From contig OX365959.1 of assembly GCA_947247005.1 (NCBI GenBank), forward strand, positions 41,757,097 through 41,821,096: a DNA stretch of 64,000 nucleotides, read 5' to 3'. The position numbers were made by a program, and so were the translations under genes. Origin of the DNA: Spisula solida. Lineage: Eukaryota; Mollusca; Bivalvia; Venerida; Mactridae. Below the pieces are notes generated by a model. That model saw only the letters and a list, made by a program, of their open reading frames with translations. It did not search any database and was not told where the DNA came from. Positions 10,946 to 23,458 of this stretch are shown piece by piece. Position 1 is the first letter of the stretch. The number at the start of each line of letters is the position of its first letter.

Positions 10946-11234
10946 CACAACAATGTTAACAGTTTAAACAATAAACAAAAACATTATTAACAAGGAATTG
11001 TAACTGAAATTTATAACTCAGTCAATTAAATGAGCGCCCATTTAATAGAACAACAGTTCAGCTATTTTCACAAGTTGTGCATGTTTTGGATCTTGCATGC
11101 CCTGCCAATCAATCATGAAAGCTTGCCCATCTCCGGTAATATACCTCTCGAATACAACTAACAGGCCGTGAATAATAAGTAAACTATGTTCGCGTGAAAG
11201 TCACACGCTATGTATCCGTCAATAAGACGGCCAT
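10946..11234. other. Upstream flank of ZNF-A
   Basis: AT-rich sequence with no recognised gene or repeat. By the splice-site model it is intron. Confidence 0.4.
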
Positions 11235-11952
11235 TTTTAGCTCACCTGTTACTTAGTGACAGGCTGAGCATTTGTGATCAATCTTCGTCCGTCCAGAATT
11301 GCTTGTGAATACACTAGAGGTCCCAGTTCTTACCAAATCTTCATGCAACTTGGTCAGAATGTGTGTCTTTATGAAATCTAGGTAAAGTTTGAAACTGGGT
11401 CATCTGGAGTCAAAAACTAGGTCACTAGGTCAAATCTTGGAAAAGCTTGTGAACACATTTGAGGACACAAGTGTGTCCCAATCTTCATAAAACATGGTCA
11501 GAATGTTTGTCTCTATGAAATCTAGGCCAAATTGGAAGGCAGGTCATCTGGGTTAAAACCTAGGTCACTAGGTCAAATCTTGTGAACACATTAGATGACA
11601 CAATTATGGCACAATCTTCATGAAACTTGGTCAGAATGTTTGTTTCTATGAAATCTAGGTCAAGACTTAGTGCAATATTGGGTCAATTGGAGTAGATAAT
11701 AGGTCACAAGGTCAAATAAAAGAAAACTTTGTATAGGCACAAGAGATCACAATTTTGGTCTTATCTGGCTTATCTGATGTAAATAACAAGGTCGCTGGTA
11801 GTGGTAAGGACTGTATGATAACCTTGTACATGCAACTGAGGCTGCATTAACTTGATTCTTTGAAGTTGTAAATGATATCTTACATCACCATGTAGGTCAT
11901 CATGAACTATTACAACAGGTGAGCAACCTAAGGGCCCTTTGTGTCCTCTTGT
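11235..11952 (-). mobile_element. GCTCACCTG-family repeat, inverted full-length-like copy
   Basis: Reads from TTTTAGCTCACCTGTTACTTAGTGACAG on the left to ACAGGTGAGC...CCTAAGGGCCC on the right, which is the family in reverse. The internal phrases (ACCTAGTTTTTGA, CTTGGTCAGAATG) are preserved. Short open frames here are chance. Confidence 0.85.
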
Positions 11953-12201
11953 ATGTATTCCTATCAGTTTTGTTTTATTTTTACGATCATAACAAGACAA
12001 ATTATGAAAGAAATGTATATACCAAATATCACAGGACTTTTGACAGAAGGCTGTTCCCGATAGCTGAGAATTTGACAGACAGAATGGTGCCGAGTCCCCC
12101 GAAATAGAATTTGGTCGAAATTTTGATCCTGGGGGATTGAATGAAGCATCTACCAGTGAAGGGATTTTGACAAATTGTCCTTGCTCTAGGGTGGGATTTA
12201 A

Positions 12202-15200
12202 GGTTGTTTAGGACCTTTCTCCGACGTCATCGGTAAAAAATCGACTTTTGGCCGAATCTAATGAAAATCTCCAGAAATATGCTTTAACATTCTGTCCTTA
12301 TTGTGCAGTTTTTATTTTTTCAAAATTTTGCTTCGTTTCCTAGCAACGTGACGCTATGTACATAGGGCGTAAAATTGACGTTTTAATGGCATAATTCGGT
12401 CAGAATAAGGTCTACTTCAATTTTCAAAGCTCTATATGTTAGTCCTTGAACCGTTGAATACGTATACGTTAAATTTAAAGCGATTGTGACGGACAATTAT
12501 TCACCGAAAGAGGTTTTATATCGAAAGTTGACAGAATTTTAAAGCGCATTTGCGACACCCAACTCATTTCAGGGCGCAATTTGGTCAACAAAAAGTGATT
12601 CAATCAACTAATGAAATGCACCGTGGTGATGCGGTAATTCTACAGAATAAGTACAAACAAAAAAAAAGGGGGGTGATCTCGCATTATTTTCGACAAAATT
12701 GAATTTCAGTAAAAAACGGACTTACGTAAAAACGTTACGTCGCCCAACGTAACGCGCTATGTACGTCCGTTCTATTTACGGACTTGCGTCCTATTTACTA
12801 GTACAACAATTACATGTTAAGAAAAAAATGCACGCATTTCACCTGCATCTGTTCAATTATCAAATCATATATAATAGCTTTGTTCAAATTTTTGTGAAAA
12901 TGACAAAACAGAGTTTCTCTCGCAATACCTGCAATACTATCAGTACTGTGGTTTTAATATTCTTCAAAATGTGTCTTTATTGAACACAGCATCATGATAA
13001 ATACACAGTGATACAAAAGAGAACATAGGCTGAGTTATGTATTTAAATTATCTAAACATCTACTCGGGATATTCGATCGGACATTAAATGCATTGTACCG
13101 AATTATGAGCTCAAGTCTTCCAAACTAACTGAAGTCTTCCAAACTAATAATTACGTCCCTTTAATAAAATAATAACTAAAATATGTATACATCGTTTTCT
13201 TACAGTCATATATAGTTATAATGTATATAATAATAGCGTTTGGTATAAAAGTAAATCGTTGATGTATAAACATTTGGAAAGTTAGTCCCGCACTTGTCTA
13301 GAAATATTGCCACTTACCACGCATATATATCTGGTTTCACTGTTACGCAATCATTTTAACTCGTGTTGACAGCTGGTGCGGTCTGCTACATTTTGATTGT
13401 AAAGTATTCATTGTAAAACCTGCTTCTTGCTTTGTGCTGTTTGTGTGGTGCAGGTTGCAGCATACAAACAGTACGGGGTTCTCACCATTTTCAATGACTA
13501 TATTTATAGATGCATTTAATTCAGTTATTTCAATTACACTATGTTAATCAGAAGATTTCTGAACTTTACTATCTTATTCATACTCCTCCGTGTGTGATAT
13601 TATGAACAGTTTAAACTATCTCTCCCCCTCGTGACTTTATTAATAGTGAATATTCGCGTGTGACATTATGAACAGTGTTAATTTTAATACCAGTGACTCG
13701 ACCTCATCTTTCCTTCTCGTGAACTCGTTTTAGATAAGTGAATAATGAGTGATACATATGTTTTATTCAGTGTTTGTTTTGTTATATATGCTAAGCAAGT
13801 TGATCGTATTTTCAGTAAAACATTTTTTCAAAAGTTAGACCTACAAAAAGTATGTCTTTCCTTTTCAAAAGTTAACATAGATATATATACACCAATCTAA
13901 AATTAATTACCATCAACTTGCTTCTATTTTAAATATTTAGGCCTATAATTAAAAGAAGCAGGTTACAAACTGCTGTGCAGTTTGTTGTCTTATTTGTACT
14001 ATGTGCAGAATAAATTTTATGAAAAACAAAAAAAAAGATTGTAAAGTAACCGTGAATAAATTTAATGAAAAACAAAAATAATACGGACGGTAGATGAACA
14101 GCCAGCAAATTGAAAGATAGCGTTATATATATAAGTATGATGTCTTACACGTGTATTAGATAGTAATAGTATAAGTTAATGTTACCACTTTTGAGCCGCT
14201 GTTGGATCGGCTAATGCGCGGCCCGTTTAACTTCACACATTTTGTTTTACAGGTTGACAACGCTTTTTTCTGGAATTTTTGTACTGTTTTCACAATTTTT
14301 CAGATTTGTTTAATTCGAAACTCACGGTATAAGTTGACATTTTGGCTTATGTGCCTTAGTTGGAGTAGGCCTACACATGAAACATGACGTTACAATAATG
14401 TACCAGTCAATTGAAACTTCTATCCCAATCCAGGGGAAAGACAGGTGATAGTGGGAACTGTCTTGTGTTTTTACGTTTTCGATGTCCCTGCACTGATGTA
14501 TGTGTGGTACGCTTTTGATTCGCGACAAAATAGCGGGAAAATGCAGCTCTGACTATACCCGTGAGGTATATAGGACAGGGGGGATTTGCGGGTTTTTTTA
14601 CCATGACTGGTTCATAAGATACTTGATTCGGCCACCTTTGGGATTTACTGTAGAGCTATTGTGTTGTTGCTGTTTAGTGAGTTGGGGGGGGGGGGATAAA
14701 TTATGTATAATTGTTACATTGCCTATTGAATGCATACATGTACACTTATACAGTCCTAGTAATAATGTATACACAAACCATACTAATTTTTACAATGCAA
14801 GTTCTTTAATTAATCAATTTGCATTGAATATGCATTAACAAGTTCAACTGTTTAAAATGGTCCGTAAATGTAACACATTGTGAAGACGTGTTGGGATTAC
14901 TTTTGACCATTTATTGAAAATATAACTACATACCAAAGTATGTTTGTCGGTATTTATTACAATAAACATTTTACCACAGGGACTGTAACACTTTGCCCCG
15001 AACCCCCTACTGTGCATACACAATATATAGGTCGTAAGCCAAAATGTTAAAGCACAATATTCTTTCTGAGAGATGGTTAGTGTTTTATACAGTGTGTTCT
15101 AGTAGCAAGTTCATATCTCTTTATTTATAGGGAAAATGTACGTACATGGATATCACAAGAAATTAATATTCATACAATTTTAGGGGTATATTGAAGATCT

Positions 15201-15861
15201 CATCAATAAGGCTTTCTTATATTGTTTATATATTGAAACAATGTGCCGATGCGCCGGATACACCACAAGATCATGACGCTGGCGTAGCCACAATAGCCTG
15301 TAACGTCGTGCGACGGCACGACGTTATGCCTTTAACGTATGTCCGTTTTTCATTAAAATTCAATTTTGTCGAAAATAATGCGAGATCACCCCCCTTTTTT
15401 ATTGTTTGTGCTTATTCTGTAGAATTCCCGCAAAACCACGGTATGTTTCATTAGTTGATTGAATCACTTTTTGTTGACCAAATTGCGCCCTGAAGTGAGT
15501 AGGGTGTCGCAAATAAGCAGTAAAATACAGGTCAATTTTCGATATAAAACCGTTTTCGTTGCGAAATTGTTAGTCGCAACTGCTATAAATTTTACATATA
15601 CGTATTCAAAGGATGAAGGACTAACAAATAGAGGTTTGAAAATTATTGTACACCTTAATATAACAGAAATAAATGCTCAAAACGTCAATTTCACGCCCTA
15701 TGTACATAGCGTAACGTTGCTAGGAAACGAAGCGATATTTTGAAAAATTAAAAATGTCATAATACGGAGAGTAGGTTAAAGCATATTTCTGGAGATTTTT
15801 ATTAGATTCGGCGAAAAAGCGATTTTTTACCGATGACGTCGGAGAAAGGTCCTAAACGTCC
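12202..15861. mobile_element. 3.66-kb DNA element with about 560-bp inverted repeats and TTAA target duplication
   Basis: The block is flanked by TTAA (12198-12201 and 15862-15865). It begins GGTTGTTTAGGACCTTTC and ends with the near complement GAAAGGTCCTAAACGTCC. The inverted arms run inward to about 12760 and 15300 and share CCGACGTCATCGGTAAAAAA, TAGGGCGTAAAATTGACG-like, GGGGGGTGATCTCGC and AACGGAC landmarks. The 2.5-kb centre is AT-rich with no transposase. TTAA duplication is the habit of piggyBac and Kolobok elements; the GG start would fit Kolobok better, but this is inference. Frames at 15191-15743 are only translations of the right arm. Confidence 0.8.
13953..14038 (+). repeat. About 85-bp module also present at 23083
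   Basis: AAGAAGCAGGTTACAAACTG, then TTTGTTG.CTTATTTGTAC and GTGCAGAA..., ending TATGAAAAAC followed by an A run. It lies inside the long-arm element and recurs inside an unrelated nested element at 23083-23161. The A-rich end suggests a retroposed module, but this is not proven. Confidence 0.6.
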
Positions 15862-15934
15862 TTAAGACTTTGAATAAGTAAAAATGTCAAATTCCCCTGG
15901 GTCAGTCTGCCGCCCTGGGGAAAACATTGACAGG

Positions 15935-16142
15935 TGCATAATTCTTGCTAAAGTTTAAAAAACAAATAAGTTAAATGATAATGTACAATAATAATTATTG
16001 TTTGTTTTATACGTTTTGATGTTTAAACATTAAAAAAGAAATTTTATATACACTCCCGCTATACGGCCTATTGCTTGCTGCCCTACTGACCGTGAAATTT
16101 CGAACCCTGTAATGTCGATTTGGAGAATTGGGCTCGGTGAGC
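15935..16142 (-). mobile_element. Family M repeat fragment, inverted
   Basis: Inverted relative to 7133-7661. It shares CACTCCCGCTATAC (complement of the GTATAGCGGGAGTG phrase), CGTGAAATTTCG and the TTTAAACAT-rich interior. It is truncated on both sides. Confidence 0.65.
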
Positions 16143-16924
16143 ATTCTGTAATAATTTGTTAGACAACCATTCTATAATACTATTTGTTTTCAACCCTAGT
16201 GTAATACAATACCGTAATGCAGTCGCCGTTCTCATACTGACGTAAAATTATTGATATATTTGTCTTATTATAGTCATGTTTTGTGTAATTTTGACAGGGG
16301 GCGACCATTTTGTAATCATGTAATTGCAAATAGTTCAAATAATTTTCTGTAACAACAAGATCGCCGTGTCTAACAATACTGTGACTATAATTACGCAGGC
16401 AGTGCTTAAATACCTGACCCGCGGATGAATATCAAGACTGACCAATGATTGACCTGATTTGTGTTTACCAGCTTACTAGTATACTACTGTAAGTCAGTTG
16501 TTATTCGTTTAGGAAATAGATCGCAGTTTTGCGTGATATACCGTTGAATAGATCACAGTTTAGAGTTCATGTGCGTAGAAATTAAGCACAAAGGCGGTAG
16601 GCCTGAGTGATTAATAACTATGCATATGAACGACAAAACAACTAACACGTCTAATGAGTAATGTCACAGTTCATGAACAAGACGTAAAATTGATAAAAAT
16701 TGCTAAATATACACGGGAGATAAATTAAACATCCGAAATTCTACCGTGATATACAATCTATTAGATAACGATACAGTTATATACGTTTACATAGGGGAAA
16801 CATACAGACAGTGTAAGAAATTAAAGAATAATTAATTTATTTGACTTTTTGTTTATAAATTTGTACTGCTAAAAAACTGTGTATATCATTAATACATTAA
16901 AAACTTCACATTCGTGTAAACTTA
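16143..16924. other. Unclassified intergenic DNA
   Basis: AT-rich. No gene, tandem repeat or recognised dispersed repeat was seen. Confidence 0.4.
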
Positions 16925-17260
16925 CCACAGTTCAGTCCTCTTTAATAAGATACCCTCTTTCAACATTACGTTGCTTGCCAACATTGGTCCGAATCATCAG
17001 GTACGATTTATTTTGGTACGAATAACGATTCGACTTTTCGTCGATGAACATAGCACGGATTATTGGCTGGAAATATTTTAGTTACACATGATAACTCAAT
17101 TTAATATTACATATAATTATTTAAACAGGAGCTTACCTCATACACGCCTGAAAAGCTGTAAATTCTTGCACAATTGTAAAGTAAAACATCAGCGACCTAA
17201 TGAGCGTCAAACAACCAGGAAGTAAAAATACTAACCCAAAGGAAAATATTTACCAAAACG
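16925..17260 (-). repeat. Repeat R copy 1 (candidate first exon/promoter of ZNF-A)
   Basis: On the minus strand it runs from TTTTGGTAAATATTTTCC through TTACTTCCTGG and GCGTGTATGAG|GTAAGCTCC to TCGTACCAAAATAAATCG. The same order of landmarks occurs at 24400-24715 (+) and 29680-30020 (+). The GAG|GTAAGC junction looks like a 5' splice site. Each copy lies upstream of a ZNF gene in the sense direction (here A, about 6 kb away), so a promoter or 5' UTR exon is possible. A plain transposon repeat is the alternative. Confidence 0.45.
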
Positions 17261-18535
17261 TTGTAAAAATGACAAAACCCCGTGTAATGTAGACCTAGTG
17301 AATCTTTTAATGAATTTAATTACCCAATGGTCTCCAAAAGCAGTAATGCAGATAAATAATATCAAGTTATGCTGAAAATGCCAGTTAGTATTTATTATCA
17401 CTGGAGCCCACCCTCCAAAAAGGCTGGATATTTTTCACTTGGTTTATATAGTACTATACCTGTACTTACATGCATGTATTTAAAACTATTATAAAAAATG
17501 TATTCAACTACTCCAGCTTTTTACGTGAACACTTTGATTCTGAAAGTGAAATTTAACATCACCCGTCCAGTTTCATTACCAAATTTATGTTTCTATCCAG
17601 CGACACGATCAACGATTTTAACCATATGATTACCTGGGCCCTAAAATATTTATTTACTTCGAAATACCTTCATTTTAATACAACATACCCAACTCGTGAT
17701 TGTTTCCATATTGAGAAAAGTAGTTCCTGTTCATAACCACTAAGGGTACTATATGGGTACTTTTCAGAAATAATTTAAATTAGTCACCATAGCAACGACA
17801 GAATATGTTTTAACATGATTCATGAGAAAAGTTAAATCTAAGACATAGTACTTAATTATCTAAATATTTAAAATTAAATCAAAGAGCATGACTTTTTCCT
17901 CATTTGAGCGCTTCTTCGAAATATCATTACGTAATTACTATAATAATGTCACTAAGCCCGGTTTTCCTGCAGATCGGCTCAAATATTTTTTTCCGTTAGC
18001 AACCTACATGTTTATAAGGATGCCATATACGATGTTATTTGCGCCTTTATCTATGACAGTATCTTCGAAAGTATCTAACCAATGGACAAAAGGCATCGAG
18101 TGTGTGTAAGTTTAGCAAATATCTTAAACATTGTAAGTCCTAAAATGTTTCAAATGTAACAACAAATGTATCTAAAGATATGTAATATATTCAATATATT
18201 TTATTATTTAGTTGATTAAAAATTTCACCAGAGCTTATGTTGCTTTGTACTGTTATATATGTCAATATAAAAAGATAATATTAAGTCAGACAGGGAAGGT
18301 AGCCCTCAGCTTAACCAGCCGAGCACAAAAAACATATAAGCGGCACAGACATTGCCAAACGTAAAAATCTAGCAACTACAAAAACACGGCATCCCGTCCC
18401 GAAAGTCTGCCGTCTCAGTCAGTCAAACTAAAACGGGACGAGAGTCAGGTGACGAAAAAATAACAACCGGACATTACACACCACAAGGACAATCTACAAC
18501 ATATATATAGTGTACATGCAATTTTGAAATAAAAC
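17261..18535. other. Unclassified intergenic DNA
   Basis: AT-rich with no convincing coding frame. A 73-codon frame at 17888-18109 has no recognisable motif. Confidence 0.4.
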
Positions 18536-18584
18536 TGAGTGTAGTGTAGTGTAGTGTAGTACACTGCACTGCACTGCACTTGGA
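18536..18584. repeat. Microsatellite with mirrored halves
   Basis: Four AGTGT units are followed by ACACT and three GCACT units. The second half is an imperfect complement of the first, so the tract can form a hairpin of about 20-base stem. Confidence 0.8.
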
Positions 18585-19154
18585 TCGCAATCATAACATA
18601 ACCCAATGAACCTCGTTTATACCCAGGACGGTAAGAGACTGAAACCTTCTTCCAACATACATGTATAGGTCACAGCAGCTGATGCACTGTACAGCTTCCA
18701 GACACTACATACTTAGAGCCGAAGTTATTTGGCAACATAGGTCTTCTGTTTATATACATAAACAGTTTTAAGGGACAAATCTGAGACATTGTTTAGTTTA
18801 TGTATGTATTATTAGTAGCTGAGTGTGATAAGACACCTGCCTTGTTCTGGATTTTACATTTTAGACGGTCTTTTGTGTAAATTAAATAGTACTGTATATG
18901 TTTCTTATAGAACAACACACGTATATATATAAATATGAATATACATTTATAATGATACTACATGTATTATACATCCATTAGCATATTATGGTCAGTCAAC
19001 TACATAGCATATAAAAAAAATACCCGTATACCAGATTTATATATAGCGCCCTTTTCATGCAAACGCACGTTCAAAGGCATTTTACATTATTGTGTTGCAG
19101 TCACAAGGGCGCATGTGCATACTCTACCAGTGCAACTGAGAGAGAGCCCTTTAA

Positions 19155-19156
<2 letters not shown>
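18585..19156. other. Unclassified intergenic DNA
   Basis: No gene or repeat recognised. Confidence 0.35.

Positions 19157-19233
<77 letters not shown>
19157..19233. repeat. (GA)n microsatellite
   Basis: About 77 bases of uninterrupted GA dinucleotides. It creates false open frames rich in Arg-Glu on one strand and Ser-Leu on the other. Confidence 0.98.
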
Positions 19234-19234
<1 letters not shown>

Positions 19235-19299
19235 CAGGTCCGGCGCTGCAGAAGTGCGCCTATCTCAGCTTCCTGGCACTTCCAGATACTTTGCATATA

Positions 19300-20262
19300 C
19301 GAGGGGTGATCAATATATTCGTGGACTTTCATTCTAACTTTTGTTATATTGATTCTAGAGTAATGAAATTACCAGGTCATGCAGATCTATTAATTATCTA
19401 GCGTTTTAGTTAATTTATTTTATTGTGACATCACAATATACCTGATGACGTCACTTATTGTGACCCGTGTGCAGCATGCGCCGTCAAGCATGTCGGACAA
19501 TTCATAATTACAAAGCAACGACACGTCAGTAAAAATAACGTCAAACTTTGAAAATCCTTCTGATATCTCAAAAATGACATAATCAAAATGTAGGGGGATT
19601 CTTTGCGCCACATATTAAGGATCTAAATATGATTATATCGTATATGCGATTGTAGGCACCCTGTCAAGCAGATGCATTGATAAAATAAGGAAAAGCGGAA
19701 GACTTATCACCATGGTAGGGAAACTCTCCTCTATATTTCGTAAAACGAAAGGCATGTTTCTTAACCATATATTACTGGCGAAAACTGCGATCATTAGTGA
19801 CTACGAATATATAAACCTTCGAATCCAGCTACAAAGGGTTCTTTAGAAATTGCGCCCCAAACTTGCTAGGTTGTGTTTTTTTCTGCATTGGATAATACGA
19901 CCGCGTTAAGCCAACCGTCTTTTGTAGAGTTTTATGTCCAATAACGTATCAAACCTCTGTTTTTTCCATCTTACATTTGAGAGGTGATTATTTATTACTT
20001 ATTTCTGTCTTAAAAGTAAATCCATCGTCCATGTGGGACCAGATATGAGTCCAAAAAGGAGCTATGTACGCTTAAAACGGGAGCGCCTAGAGTGGTGTCA
20101 CGTGACGTCCTTCGTCACGCGCTCATTGGGTGAATGTAGTTGTGTAATAAGTGCATTCTGTCGAAAGGGTCTTACTCTAAATGATAATACATTGTTTTAA
20201 AGCCTTACTGACAATATAAAATTGCTAGATGAAAAGTCCACGAATATATTGATCACCCCTCG
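19300..20262. mobile_element. Tc1/mariner-like MITE, 963 bp
   Basis: Bounded by TA (19298-19299 and 20263-20264). The two ends are the same sequence inverted for at least 30 bases, beginning CGAGGGGTGATCAATATATT. The interior has no transposase motif on either strand, so the element is non-autonomous. The CGAGGG start and TA duplication place it in the IS630-Tc1-mariner group. Confidence 0.88.
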
Positions 20263-21589
20263 TACATGTAGATATATGTGTATTTTAACGTGTGTATCAG
20301 AGAGACTACCAATCTGATTAAAATTGTAACCTGACAATTTTTGGTACATGTTAGTTAGTTATGGTCAAAGGGAGATAATTAGGGAAAGACTTATTTTAAA
20401 CCTATACATGTATTTACTCAAGATTAGTCACAGTGGTTGGTTTTCAATTCTATTGGTCAAGAGTTTTCCCTCTAAAACTTGGCCAGATCTAACACAGAAG
20501 TCTTTGTGTGAAGATGTACTTTTAAACTGATGTTTTATGGATTGATGATATTGGTTGATACTTTGGACATTTGAATTGTTGGTTGTGTATTGGTCAAGTA
20601 TTCTATATATTATTCCCTTGTATTTATTATTGTCATTTATGATAAGTGTTTTAAGAAATGTTTATTGAGATAAGTAAATATAAGATAGGAAGTCTGGCCA
20701 GGAACCCATGTATTCAATTGTGGTCTTCATGTGTGGCTATTAATTAATACTATAAATCTACTTACGTATTATCCTATTGTTCTACCATCTGTATAACGTA
20801 TATGAGATCTACGATTAAACTGTGATATAAACTTAGAAGAGCGTTTACTGCTATTCACTGCCAGTCAGGACATTCATGATGACCCACCCCTCAACTAAGT
20901 AGTCTCCACCTTTATTACACAAGGAACACTGGAGACTTTGAAAGCTTTAAATCGTGTGGTCCCATGTATGTTTGACTTTCGGTGTTACTGTGATGTGGTC
21001 TTCAAAATAGTCCAGTACACGTTCTTATGGACAGCTCTTGTTTATAATAATTGAACTGCTTATTAGGAAAATTCGGTCATATTTGAGGGATTTAATGTAT
21101 AAATAAAGAATATATTCAGACAGTCAAAAACCCTTGTGTATCAATATTTGTTCAATGTAATTGTAAGAAATAACATCGTGTGTATTTACCATCCTGTGTT
21201 TGTTACAGAACTTTATTCCATGTTCAAATAGATCTTTGTTCATACCGATTCATGAATGTATATACATATTTTATGAGGAAAGTACCTTGAGTACAAGAAT
21301 AGTTTCACTGACTGAATGATTTGATGAGATATGTTATGTTTAACATATTTGCTAGTAATCATTTACTTCCTCTAGATTCACTGTTTTTAAGTTATTAAAA
21401 ATTAAGGTTTTACAAATTATTATTGTTGTTGTTTTAGTTAACTACATGTGTGTGTATTGATATATATTATATATATATATATTAATATGCAAACATGATA
21501 TATTTATATATAATAATATATGAAACTTATGAAAGTACCTGAAATGGAATGCGTATACCGATTGTTATGACATCTTCGTTCTTAGGTCC
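20263..21589. other. Repeat-like AT-rich DNA, no gene
   Basis: No coding frame of note. An (AT)n tract lies near 21463-21482. GGACAGCTCTTGTT near 21030 also occurs at 25020 and, inverted, near 51048, so part of this stretch belongs to a dispersed repeat whose limits I cannot set. Confidence 0.4.
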
Positions 21590-22050
21590 AGGACAACAAT
21601 GGAGAACCATATGGGGCCAATGTAATACTCAAGATGTCCTATGTAGGCATCCATCAAGAGTCAGTTGATGGCCTGGATGTTGGAAAATGGGACCGTATAG
21701 TGACCATATATTAGACAAGGGACCCATATAGGGCCCGTATCATGCCCAGATGTTAATCAAGGGACCCCTATAGGGCCCATATAATTCTGAATGTTAAACA
21801 AGGGACCCATATAGGTCCCGTTTAATGCCCAAATGTTAAAACAAGGGGCCCGTATTGCAAGCCCACATTGTGCGCAGTTGCAAATCTCATGTGGGTCCCA
21901 CACAGAACCCATATAGGGCCCATATAGCAAGCCCACATGGGCCCCTCATGGTGCCCGGTTGCAAATCTCGTGTGGTTCCCACATGGGGTGCCCATGTTGG
22001 ACCCATATGTTAACCCAGATGGGGCCCTCCCGGGTCCCACATATTATGTT
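21590..22050. repeat. Degenerate GGGACCCATATAGGGCCC tandem repeat
   Basis: CAAGGGACCC starts recur at 21716, 21758, 21799 and 21842, a period of 41-43 bases. They are followed by two longer units starting GCAAGCCCACAT at 21857 and 21927, 70 bases apart. The sequence is built from partly palindromic GGGCCCATATAGGGCCC-like pieces. Open frames in it are artefacts of the repeat. Confidence 0.8.
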
Positions 22051-22462
22051 TGCTGGGTCAACTTTACCAACTCTCATAAAATAAAACATAATTTTTGGTC
22101 CACAGAAAAGTGTATTTTGCATTTACTTCCGATGTAAAATTGCAAGTCTAGAACAGAGTAAATACGTATGGGTGGTTCAAGTGTCCAGAACAGAAGGTCA
22201 GCTTATAACTGTACATTAAGTAACACATCAGTGACCATTGCAAATATATAATTAGGCCCAGATATTAATATCTATGTGATTAATGTTTAATCTTACATAA
22301 TGTTGCTGAAATAACTGGAGAAACTGCGTTGAAACCCTTGGAAGTAAAACATCTGTAGACAAGACGTGTTAGTACAGACGATTATTGAAATCAGAAGATA
22401 GACCTGCCCTATATAAGCTTTGATGATCACTCAAATGTAGGTCGAAGTTACCCATATGTATC

Positions 22463-23458
22463 TACAGCATGAAAAAACGGGTTTAATCACAAATAATATT
22501 TTATTATCTTTACTTTTATTTGGAATTTCACAAAAACGTCAAATTTAAGTCGAATTATTTTCCGTATACAAACTAAATTTAATAAGTAAATTTAATCACT
22601 AATAATACTATACTATCTTTCCGTTTATATGGAATTTCACAAAAACGTCCATATTTAATTCGATTTATTTTCCGTATATTAACTAAATTTTATTCATATT
22701 TATAATTACAAATAATATGAGCACAGGCATCCAACTAGATTCGCGTTTAGTTCACATGTAGATCTACAAATTTTATGTCACAAATTTCAAAATTAGAAGA
22801 ATTTCCATAATTGTTTTATTACCTCCCTTGAATATAAATATGAGTAAAAGTTTTATATATCTTTTCCTTGCCGTTAAATATACTTTAAATACAAATTATA
22901 TCGTTAAGTAGTTTCATAGTGAACTAGTGTATGTTTAACATCTTTAAATTCTACTTCATGGTTGCTCATGACTTTGACATATAAAATCAGTACATATACA
23001 ATAATAATATATATTAAGTCATACAAAATAAAAGTATGGTTTTACTATAAAAATCGTACGATACAGAAATGTTTTTAATGGTAAGAAGCAGGTTACAAAC
23101 TGCTGAGTTGTTTGTTGACTTATTTGTACAATACGTGCAGAAAAACGTTTATGAAAAAAAAGATATTTAATCATCTTTAAATGCAACTTAAATTTCGAAT
23201 TTAAGCGCATTTAATTTTGTGTTTATATTGCATAAACGTGCATTTAATCCCATTTATATTCTATATTTAATCACCTTTAAATGCAACTTAAATGTGACTT
23301 AAACTTCTAGGAATAATTCGACTTAAATGTAGTATTAAACTTAACTTAAATATGGAATTTAATGGCTACTTTTTTCTGATTAAATGTATTTAAATTTCGA
23401 ATATAATTACATTTACGTAAATTTTAATCGAAAATTAAACGTAACTTTTCATGCTGTG
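22463..23458. mobile_element. 996-bp nested element with ACAGCATGAAAA inverted ends and ATC duplication
   Basis: The left end TACAGCATGAAAA and right end TTTTCATGCTGTG are inverted copies. ATC (22460-22462 and 23459-23461) is the target duplication, present once in the empty copy at about 54305-54312. A 3-bp duplication fits CACTA/EnSpm-like or PIF/Harbinger-like elements; neither is proven. The interior is very AT-rich, with a duplicated left block (GGAATTTCACAAAAACGTC twice, about 100 bases apart) and many ACTTAAAT/ATTTAA phrases on the right. Confidence 0.82.
23083..23161 (+). repeat. Second copy of the 85-bp module
   Basis: Matches 13953-14038: AAGAAGCAGGTTACAAACTG at the start and TATGAAAAAA at the end. 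It is embedded in the nested 996-bp element. Confidence 0.6.

Noticed and set aside
15191..15743. Two small proteins at 15.2-15.7 kb
   Set aside because: Both frames lie in the right inverted arm of the TTAA element, and the left arm does not keep them open.
18962..19401. Arg-Glu-rich and Ser-Leu-rich proteins around 19.2 kb
   Set aside because: They are translations of the (GA)n microsatellite.
21822..22137. Gly/Pro-rich frames at 21.8-22.1 kb
   Set aside because: They arise from the GGGCCCATAT-type tandem repeat on both strands.
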